This document shows, one piece after another, positions 1 through 5,417 of a DNA stretch of 7,583 nucleotides. How positions within the stretch are numbered: position 1 is the first letter of the stretch; every line of letters begins with the position of its first letter. The position numbers and the translations under genes are program-made. Source of the DNA: an uncultured Porphyromonadaceae bacterium (GTDB taxonomy: Bacteria; Bacteroidota; Bacteroidia; Bacteroidales; Muribaculaceae). The notes below the pieces were generated by a model. The model saw only the letters and a program-made list of their open reading frames with translations, ran no database searches and was not told the origin of the DNA. The DNA lies in NCBI GenBank assembly GCA_947178245.1, contig CAMWXO010000068.1, positions 1 through 7,583 of the forward strand. Direction: 5' to 3'.

Positions 1-947
1 CCGTAACCGCCGGGCATGTCGGATGTGAAATAAAGATAAGTTCCATCGGGCGAGACGGCCGGGTGCCCTACCGCGGTGACCGTATCATTCAGGATCTCGA
101 ACTTCTGAGGAGCGCTCCACGACGCCTCGCTGCGCTGCGAGGTGTAGATCTCAACCGATGTGCTCGCAGACTCGCTGCGCCTCGCCACGGTGAGATACAT
201 GGTCTGGCCGTCGGGCGAGAATGATATTATTCCCTCGTCGGCTTCGGAGTTCAGTTCTCCCTCCACGGGCTCCGGTCTCTGCCATTCACCCTTCTCATTC
301 TTCTTCGACATCCATATATCCCCTTTCTTCATACCCGTGATCTCCGACTTGTTCTCGCCGGTCACCTTCTCATTGGTGGTGGTGAAATAAAGCTTGTCGA
401 GGGTCTTGTCGAAATACATCGGAGAGAAATCGGCACGTCTCGAATTGAAGAGTTTGGCCTGCTTCACCACGTATCGGCTCTTAGGGTCGGATTTCGACGC
501 AATGGCTATATTGCAACCGCGTATTCCCGAACGCGCGATCACGTCGTCGGGGCGCCATTCAAGGTATTTCTCATATTCCTTCACCGCCTGCGGATATTTG
601 CCCGAGGCCTGGAGCATCCGGCCAAGATTGAGATAGACCGTGGAATCGGGATATCCGTATCTCACCGCATTCTGAAAGGCTGCCGCGGCATTGACGGGGC
701 GATTGAGGCGCATGAAGCATGTGCCGAGCTTGTAGGCTACCTCGCCGCGCAGCGGACGCTCGTCGGGCTTCGTGAGGCGGTTGTAGACCTTCCTATACAT
801 CTTTGAGGCCTCGAAAAACTCACCTCGGGCAAGCGTATCATCAGCATCGGAGAGCTTTACGGCCTTACACGACGGGAGCAATGCGATAATTGCCACCACG
901 CATATATTAAGGAAAGCGAAACAGTATTTCTTGCAGCCGAACTTCAT
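1..947 (-). CDS. TPR/PD40 outer-membrane lipoprotein, PorE/OmpA-family-like (N-terminal part)
   Basis: Reading the minus strand from the ATG at 947-945 gives 315 full codons with no stop, so the gene continues past the left edge. Residues 1-27 form a lipoprotein signal peptide: basic start, hydrophobic stretch ending IALLPSC, with Cys27 as the likely lipidated residue. Residues about 36-150 look like TPR helices (for example a TPR-like stretch around YLNLGRMLQASGKYPQAVKEY). From about 170 onward there are PD40/WD40-like beta-propeller blades with the FSPDG and VSPDG signatures near residues 243-247 and 298-302. Known proteins with TPR, then PD40, then an OmpA C-terminal domain include PorE of the type IX secretion system, a peptidoglycan-binding outer-membrane lipoprotein. 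The OmpA part would lie outside the window, so a secretion role is only a possibility. Transcribed away from hpt; I see no convincing minus-strand promoter in the divergent gap. Confidence 0.85.
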   Translation of the reverse strand, partial: MKFGCKKYCFAFLNICVVAIIALLPSCKAVKLSDADDTLARGEFFEASKMYRKVYNRLTKPDERPLRGEVAYKLGTCFMRLNRPVNAAAAFQNAVRYGYPDSTVYLNLGRMLQASGKYPQAVKEYEKYLEWRPDDVIARSGIRGCNIAIASKSDPKSRYVVKQAKLFNSRRADFSPMYFDKTLDKLYFTTTNEKVTGENKSEITGMKKGDIWMSKKNEKGEWQRPEPVEGELNSEADEGIISFSPDGQTMYLTVARRSESASTSVEIYTSQRSEASWSAPQKFEILNDTVTAVGHPAVSPDGTYLYFTSDMPGGY

Positions 948-1002
948 ACCGATAAAACGAATTCGAGACAGCCTTTATTTTAGGTCGGGAATAAAAAAAT
1001 AT

Positions 1003-1033
1003 TTTGCCATATCAGGATTTTTTTGTAAATTTG
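1003..1033 (+). promoter_or_regulatory. Bacteroidetes-type promoter for hpt-adk-gyrB
   Basis: TTTG at 1003-1006 (-33 element) and TAAATTTG at 1026-1033 (matching TAnnTTTG, the -7 element), separated by 19 bases. This fits the known primary sigma factor consensus of Bacteroides. Transcription would begin near 1039-1042, only about 10 bases before the hpt ATG at 1050. Confidence 0.7.
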
Positions 1034-1049
1034 CACAAACTATTGTCGT

Positions 1050-1601
1050 ATGCAAATAGAGAAGCAAGTAATCATCGACGGGCTTACATTCGAGCCATAC
1101 CTCACCCGCGAGCAGATAGCCCGCGAAGTGGAAAGAGTAGCCAAGGAGATAGCCCGCGACTACGAAGGGAAGGATCCCTATTTCCTGTGTGTGCTCACCG
1201 GGGCTTTCGTCTTCGCCTCCGACCTGATCCGCGCCACCGGCCTCAACGAAGCGCCCATCTCCTTCATACGCTACAAATCTTATGAAGGCACTTCCACCAC
1301 CGGAAGCGTTAAGAAGGTGATAGGGCTCACCGACGACATCAGCGGGCGCGACATCATCATAATCGAAGACATCGTGGACACCGGCCTCACGGCCCGCCGC
1401 ATGATCGAAGACCTGCGGCAGCAGAATCCGGCCTCAGTGAAGTTTGCCACTCTCCTTTACAAACCGGAAAGCTCGCAGACCGGATTCACACCCGACTACG
1501 TGGCCTTCACCATTCCACCTAAATTCATCATCGGCTACGGACTCGACCTCGACGGAAAGGCCCGCACCATGCCCGACATCTACGCCATCAAGGAATCATG
1601 A
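1050..1601 (+). CDS. hpt: Hypoxanthine phosphoribosyltransferase
   Basis: A 183-residue cytoplasmic purine salvage enzyme that transfers the phosphoribosyl group of PRPP to hypoxanthine (and usually guanine), giving IMP or GMP. Length is normal for bacterial Hpt. Visible motifs: the Ser-Tyr pair of the flexible loop (S77-Y78); the PRPP-binding loop EDIVDTG at 106-112, with D110 at the place of the general base; K138 in the LLYKP strand, the purine-contacting lysine; and the C-terminal metal/pyrophosphate region GYGLDLDGKARTMPDIY, residues 162-178. The ATG at 1050 is chosen because it gives the expected N-terminus and sits just after a good promoter; there is no Shine-Dalgarno sequence. It is first in a run with adk (56 bases on) and gyrB. 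Hpt next to adk is, as I recall, a common pairing in Bacteroidales. Confidence 0.95.
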   Translation: MQIEKQVIIDGLTFEPYLTREQIAREVERVAKEIARDYEGKDPYFLCVLTGAFVFASDLIRATGLNEAPISFIRYKSYEGTSTTGSVKKVIGLTDDISGRDIIIIEDIVDTGLTARRMIEDLRQQNPASVKFATLLYKPESSQTGFTPDYVAFTIPPKFIIGYGLDLDGKARTMPDIYAIKES

Positions 1602-1657
1602 GCGAGGCATAATGCCCGGCAACAATAACCCGCAATAAATCGGAACTTTAACACACC

Positions 1658-2239
1658 ATGCTAAACCTGGTATTATTCGGCGCCCCCGGAAGCGGAAAAG
1701 GCACCCAGAGCGAAAAACTGATAGAGAAATACGGACTTCATCATATATCGACCGGAGAAGTACTCCGCAAGCAGATAAAGGAAGGCACCGAACTCGGAAA
1801 AATCGCTGACTCATATATCAGCAAGGGGCATCTAATCCCCGACAGCCTCATGATCGACATCCTGAGGCAGGAGCTGAAGAGCGAGGCAGCCGCAAAGAAG
1901 GGTGTGATCTTCGACGGATTTCCCCGCACCATCCCCCAGGCCGAGGCCCTGGAGGAAATACTACGTGAAAACGGAACCGAACTCACGGGAGTGATAGGCC
2001 TCGAAGTGCCCGAGGAGGAACTCGTGGCACGAATGCTGAAGCGCGGAGCCGAGACCGGCCGCGCCGACGACAACATCGAGACGATCCTCAACCGTCTGAA
2101 TGTCTACCACACACAGACAGAACCTCTCAAGGAGCACTATCAGGGTAAGGGGGCATACATCCGGATTAACGGTCTCGGCGACACGGACCGGATATTTACC
2201 GACATAACGGGAAATATCGACGGCCGCAGTAAAAAATAA
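1658..2239 (+). CDS. adk: Adenylate kinase, short (LID-less) type
   Basis: A 193-residue cytosolic nucleoside monophosphate kinase catalysing ATP + AMP to 2 ADP. The P-loop is GAPGSGKGTQ at residues 8-17, with K14 binding phosphate. The AMP-binding region has STGEVLR (31-37) and FDGFPRT (85-91). The segment RGAETGRADDN (129-139) is the short lid with conserved arginines; the longer LID insertion with or without zinc cysteines, as in E. coli or Bacillus Adk, is missing, as expected for the short form used by Bacteroidota. The usual STGD motif reads STGE here, a conservative change. It starts 56 bases after hpt and ends 9 bases before gyrB, so it probably shares their transcript. No separate promoter with TAnnTTTG is seen in front of it. 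Confidence 0.96.
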   Translation: MLNLVLFGAPGSGKGTQSEKLIEKYGLHHISTGEVLRKQIKEGTELGKIADSYISKGHLIPDSLMIDILRQELKSEAAAKKGVIFDGFPRTIPQAEALEEILRENGTELTGVIGLEVPEEELVARMLKRGAETGRADDNIETILNRLNVYHTQTEPLKEHYQGKGAYIRINGLGDTDRIFTDITGNIDGRSKK

Positions 2240-2248
2240 CCTAAAGAT

Positions 2249-4213
2249 ATGACAACAGAAGAAGTACAGAATCATAACGAATACGCAGCCGACAACATTC
2301 AGGTGCTCGAAGGCCTCGAGGCCGTCAGGAAGCGCCCGGCAATGTATATCGGCGATATTTCAGGCCGAGGACTGCATCATCTCGTGTATGAGGTGGTGGA
2401 TAACTCCATCGACGAGGCTCTCGCGGGCTTCGCATCTGAAATCAATGTCACCATCCTCGAGAACAACTCCATAAAGGTGGTAGACAACGGCCGAGGCATC
2501 CCGGTAGACATGCACGAGAAGATGCACAAGCCGGCTCTCGAGGTCGTGCTGACAGTGCTCCATGCCGGCGGCAAGTTCGACAAGGGCTCATATAAGGTCT
2601 CCGGCGGTCTGCATGGCGTAGGCGTCAGCTGCGTCAATGCTCTTTCCGATTATCTCAGGGCCGAAATCCACCGCGACGGAAAGATCCACATGCAGGAGTA
2701 CGCATTCGGCAAGCCGACGTCCGAGCTAACCGTGATCGGAGAGACCGACCACACCGGCACCACCATCATATTCCATCCCGACGCCTCGATCTTCACCGAA
2801 ACAGTCTACGACTACGAGATTCTGGCCAACCGCCTGCGCGATCTGGCCTATCTCAATGCCGGAATCACACTGACCCTCACCGATGAACGCTTCCGCGACG
2901 AAAACGGCAACCCACGCTCAGACCGCTTCCACAGCGAAGAGGGACTCCGCCAGTTCGTAAGATACATCGATCAGGGCAAGGAGCCGCTCATCCAGGACAT
3001 AATCGACCTGAAGACTGAGAGAAACGGAGTGCCCGTGGAGGTGGCGATGACCTACAACACCTCTTTCAACGAGAACATATACTCCTACGTAAACAACATC
3101 AACACCATAGAGGGAGGCACACACCTGACCGGTTTCCGCCGCGGCCTTACGGCAACGCTCAAGAAATATGCCGACGACAATCATCTGCTCGACAAACTGA
3201 AGGTGGAACTCTCGAAAGAGGACTTCCGCGACGGACTGACAGCCGTGGTATCGGTGAAAGTAGCCGAGCCGCAGTTCGAGGGCCAGACCAAGACCAAACT
3301 GGGCAACAACGACGTGATGGGCGTGGTGCAGACAGCCGTGAGCGAGGCTCTGCGCAATTATCTCGAGGAGCATCCCAAGCAGGCCCGCGCCATCGTGGAC
3401 AAGGTGGTGCTCGCAGCCCAGGCACGCCAGGCAGCCTATAATGCCCGCATGAAAGTGCAGCGCAAATCGCCGCTCGGCGGCGCCGGACTCCCCGGCAAGC
3501 TCGCCGACTGCAAGAGCCGCGACGCGGCAGCATGCGAGCTTTTCCTCGTCGAGGGTGACTCGGCAGGCGGATCGGCCAAGCAGGGCCGCAATCCCAACTT
3601 TCAGGCCATACTCCCGCTGAGAGGCAAGATCCTCAACGTGGAGAAAGCCATGGAGCACAAGGTGTTTGAATCGGAAGAAATCGTGAACATCTTCAAGGCC
3701 CTCGGCGTGACCATAGGCACGGAGGAAGACTCCAAGGAGCCGAACCTCACAAAACTGCGCTACAACAAGATCATCATCATGACCGATGCCGACGTGGACG
3801 GCGCCCACATCGCCACGCTTCTGATGACCTTCTTCTTCCGCCGCATACGTCCGATCATCGACAACGGCTATCTCTACATCGCCACCCCCCCGCTATACAA
3901 ATGCAGCGTGAAGGGAAAGAAAAATGCCTTTGAATATGCATGGACCGACCAGCAGGTGCAGTCGTTTATCGACCGCCAGTGTGGCGGGGACCGCAGCCGC
4001 TTCGTGCTGCAGCGCTACAAAGGTCTCGGCGAGATGAATCCCGAGCAGCTTTGGGAGACTACGATGGATCCGGAAAACCGCATGCTGAAGCGCGTGACCC
4101 TCACCGACGCCGCCAGCGCAGACCACACGTTTGCAGTGCTGATGGGCGAGGAAGTGGCACCCCGAAGGGAATTTATCGAGGAGCACGCCACCTACGCTAA
4201 TATCGACAGCTGA
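2249..4213 (+). CDS. gyrB: DNA gyrase subunit B
   Basis: A 654-residue ATPase subunit of DNA gyrase, which introduces negative supercoils together with GyrA. The order is a GHKL ATPase domain, transducer, TOPRIM and C-terminal GyrA-contacting region. ATP site: E48 and N52 in EVVDNSIDEA, DNGRGIP from 79, GGLHGVG at 119-125, and the transducer lysine in QTKTKLGN. TOPRIM: EGDSAGGSAKQGR with E435, and DADVDGAHI from 513 with metal-binding D513 and D515. The tail contains RYKGLGEMNPEQLWETTMDP, a gyrase-type signature. It lacks the roughly 170-residue insert of E. coli GyrB. The GyrB quinolone-region motif reads LPLRGK, with Arg where E. coli has Lys447; as far as I recall this is common outside the enterics and not evidence of resistance. 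It starts 9 bases after adk and is followed by a strong terminator. Confidence 0.97.
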   Translation: MTTEEVQNHNEYAADNIQVLEGLEAVRKRPAMYIGDISGRGLHHLVYEVVDNSIDEALAGFASEINVTILENNSIKVVDNGRGIPVDMHEKMHKPALEVVLTVLHAGGKFDKGSYKVSGGLHGVGVSCVNALSDYLRAEIHRDGKIHMQEYAFGKPTSELTVIGETDHTGTTIIFHPDASIFTETVYDYEILANRLRDLAYLNAGITLTLTDERFRDENGNPRSDRFHSEEGLRQFVRYIDQGKEPLIQDIIDLKTERNGVPVEVAMTYNTSFNENIYSYVNNINTIEGGTHLTGFRRGLTATLKKYADDNHLLDKLKVELSKEDFRDGLTAVVSVKVAEPQFEGQTKTKLGNNDVMGVVQTAVSEALRNYLEEHPKQARAIVDKVVLAAQARQAAYNARMKVQRKSPLGGAGLPGKLADCKSRDAAACELFLVEGDSAGGSAKQGRNPNFQAILPLRGKILNVEKAMEHKVFESEEIVNIFKALGVTIGTEEDSKEPNLTKLRYNKIIIMTDADVDGAHIATLLMTFFFRRIRPIIDNGYLYIATPPLYKCSVKGKKNAFEYAWTDQQVQSFIDRQCGGDRSRFVLQRYKGLGEMNPEQLWETTMDPENRMLKRVTLTDAASADHTFAVLMGEEVAPRREFIEEHATYANIDS

Positions 4214-4240
4214 CATCGGCGCTTTAAGATTTTTTATAAC

Positions 4241-4279
4241 CGGAATACACATAAATATTTGTGTATTCCGTTTTTTTTT
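4241..4279 (+). terminator. Rho-independent terminator after gyrB
   Basis: A perfect 11-base-pair stem (CGGAATACACA at 4241-4251 with TGTGTATTCCG at 4260-4270), an 8-base AT-rich loop, and nine T at 4271-4279. It lies 28 bases after the gyrB stop and should end the hpt-adk-gyrB transcript. The -33 element of the next promoter falls inside this hairpin. Confidence 0.9.
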
Positions 4280-4289
4280 AGTAACTTTG
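4258..4289 (+). promoter_or_regulatory. Bacteroidetes-type promoter for greA-HIT
   Basis: TTTG at 4258-4261 and TAACTTTG at 4282-4289 (matching TAnnTTTG), 20 bases apart. Start of transcription is expected near 4295, giving a leader of about 138 bases before the greA ATG. The -33 element straddles the loop and the 3' arm of the gyrB terminator, and the terminator T-run lies in the spacer. Confidence 0.7.
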
Positions 4290-4314
4290 CAGCGCAGAAA
4301 TAAAATTGAAGGGT

Positions 4315-4365
4315 CCTTTTTATCAGCGGATCAACGAGCGCTGATGAAAGAGGCTCATCTTTTTT
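4315..4365 (+). promoter_or_regulatory. Attenuator-like hairpin in the greA leader
   Basis: The arms 4315-4328 and 4339-4353 form about 14 pairs, including two G-U pairs and one bulged A at 4351, around a 10-base loop. The core of 7 Watson-Crick pairs is ATCAGCG with CGCTGAT. Six bases later comes a run of six T (4360-4365), like an imperfect intrinsic terminator inside the untranslated leader. Premature termination here would yield a short RNA of about 70 nt. The structure is seen in the sequence; the regulatory role is inferred. Confidence 0.5.
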
Positions 4366-4401
4366 AATCTGTCTTTTCTTAACCACCAAGTAATATCAAC
4401 C

Positions 4402-4419
4402 CGGTCCGCATGCGGACTG
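4402..4419 (+). repeat. GC-rich palindrome/hairpin just before the greA start
   Basis: GTCCGCATGCGGAC at 4404-4417 is a perfect 14-base palindrome. As RNA it can form a 7-pair stem (4402-4408 with 4413-4419, one G-U) with a CATG tetraloop, ending 13 bases before the greA ATG. It could act as a translation-control hairpin or as a binding site for a dimeric protein. It stands out because the surrounding leader is AT-rich. Confidence 0.6.
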
Positions 4420-4432
4420 AATCTTTAATAAC

Positions 4433-4897
4433 ATGGCAACTTATCTCACTCAAGAAGGATATGACAAGAAAATGGCGGAACTCTCCGAACTGGAGGCTCA
4501 GCGTCCGGCCATCAAGAACGCGATAGCGGAAGCACGCGATAAGGGCGACCTCTCGGAAAACGCCGAATATGACGCCGCGAAAGAAGCACAGGGGATGCTC
4601 GAAATGAGAATCGCCAAGATCAAGGAGCTCATCGCCAACGCACGCATCATCGACGACAGCAACATCACCACCGACGAAGTCGGCCTGCTCAACAAGGTCA
4701 CCATCAAGAATCTCAAGAACGGAGCCTCGATGACATACACTATCGTGACCGAGAACGAAGCGAACCTACGCGAATTCAAGATCGCCTCATCCACTCCCAT
4801 AGCCAAGGCCCTCATGGGCCACAAGGTGGGCGACACGGTCAAGGTGAATGCTCCGGTAGGAGTGCTCGATTTTGAAATCATTAAAATCGAACTCTGA
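4433..4897 (+). CDS. greA: Transcription elongation factor GreA
   Basis: A 154-residue factor that enters the RNA polymerase secondary channel and stimulates cleavage of the backtracked transcript, rescuing stalled complexes. Residues about 1-75 form the antiparallel coiled coil. Its acidic tip is GDLSENAEYDAAKEAQ, with D39 and E42 matching the catalytic acidic pair D41/E44 of E. coli GreA. Residues about 80-154 form the FKBP-like polymerase-binding domain, with the family motif STPIAKALMGHKVGDTV near 120-136. Length is normal (E. coli 158). The ATG at 4433 gives the standard MATYLT-type start, with an A/T-rich TTTAATAAC before it rather than a Shine-Dalgarno sequence. It has its own promoter and a structured leader, and is 2 bases from the HIT gene, so the two are probably co-transcribed and translationally coupled. 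Confidence 0.96.
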   Translation: MATYLTQEGYDKKMAELSELEAQRPAIKNAIAEARDKGDLSENAEYDAAKEAQGMLEMRIAKIKELIANARIIDDSNITTDEVGLLNKVTIKNLKNGASMTYTIVTENEANLREFKIASSTPIAKALMGHKVGDTVKVNAPVGVLDFEIIKIEL

Positions 4898-4899
4898 TC

Positions 4900-5292
4900 A
4901 TGAGCATCTTCTCAAGAATAGTGGCAGGCGAGATTCCCTCCTACAAGGTTGCGGAAGACGACCGTTATTATGCCTTTCTCGACATCAATCCCCTGCAGTG
5001 GGGCCACACCCTCGTGATTCCCAAGCAGGAGACCGATTATATCTTCGATCTTGACGACGACACGCTCGCCGGCCTCCAGATATTCGCCAAGCGGGTGGCT
5101 CAGGCCATAAAGGCCACAATCCCCTGCCGCAAGGTGGGCCAGGCCGTGCTCGGACTTGAAGTGCCCCACGCTCATATCCATCTCGTGCCGCTCACTACGG
5201 AAGGCGACATGGACTTCAGGAACAAGATCACCGATCCGGATCCTGAAAAAATGAAGGAGTTAGCCGGGAAAATCGCCGGAAACTTCAAATAA
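4900..5292 (+). CDS. HIT-family nucleotide-binding protein
   Basis: A 130-residue histidine triad protein. The triad reads H90-A-H92-I-H94-L in VPHAHIHLVP, with H92 as the predicted nucleophile. The N-terminal part has the usual SIFSRIVAGEIPSYKV opening and GHTLVIPK at 35-42, a strand conserved in Hint-type members. Such proteins hydrolyse AMP conjugates such as AMP-lysine or aminoacyl-AMP in the cytoplasm; the natural substrate here cannot be told from sequence. The sequence has NPLQWGHTLVIP where many homologues have NP.apGHtLviP. Its ATG lies 2 bases after the greA stop, so it almost certainly belongs to the greA transcript. The C-terminus is rich in charged residues and ends in NFK. Confidence 0.92.
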   Translation: MSIFSRIVAGEIPSYKVAEDDRYYAFLDINPLQWGHTLVIPKQETDYIFDLDDDTLAGLQIFAKRVAQAIKATIPCRKVGQAVLGLEVPHAHIHLVPLTTEGDMDFRNKITDPDPEKMKELAGKIAGNFK

Positions 5293-5313
5293 TCAGCAAA
5301 AAATGATTTTTTC

Positions 5314-5345
5314 ATAAGGCCACCTTAACCCTAAGGCGGCCTTAT
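5314..5345 (+). terminator. Imperfect hairpin after the HIT gene, possible terminator
   Basis: Arms 5314-5327 and 5332-5345 pair over 8 bases, a single A/C mismatch (5322/5337) and 5 more bases, with an ACCC loop. The stem is stable, but the 3' flank (TCGTTATATT) is only a weak T-run, so termination may be inefficient and some transcription may continue into the acyl-CoA synthetase gene. An A6-TGA-T6 tract lies just upstream (5298-5312). Confidence 0.55.
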
Positions 5346-5360
5346 TCGTTATATTAATAC

Positions 5361-5370
5361 GGCACGTGCC
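5361..5370. repeat. Short perfect palindrome upstream of the acyl-CoA synthetase gene
   Basis: GGCACGTGCC is a perfect 10-base palindrome 47 bases before the ATG at 5418. It might be an operator, but a palindrome this short can occur by chance. No TAnnTTTG promoter element is visible in the 125-base gap. Confidence 0.3.
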
Positions 5371-5417
5371 TGACTCGGACGCGCCACCCCTCACCTCACA
5401 CCTGATAACACTAAACC

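Noticed and set aside
160..636. Two plus-strand open frames of 76 and 80 codons at the left edge
   Set aside because: They are antisense to the lipoprotein gene, whose minus-strand frame is open throughout and has clear signal peptide, TPR and PD40 features.
948..1049. Minus-strand promoter for the lipoprotein gene in the divergent gap
   Set aside because: No TAnnTTTG with a suitably spaced TTTG on the minus strand; the nearest look-alike (TAGTTTG) is one base short and about 85-90 bases from the start.
2918..3808. Long minus-strand open frame (296 codons) antisense to gyrB
   Set aside because: Lies wholly inside the well-conserved gyrB, has low-complexity His/Val/Leu-rich composition typical of antisense frames in GC-rich coding DNA, and shows no recognisable domain.
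4290..4432. Riboswitch or tRNA in the greA leader
   Set aside because: The leader is only about 138 bases and consists of two simple hairpins; no known riboswitch core or cloverleaf could be recognised.
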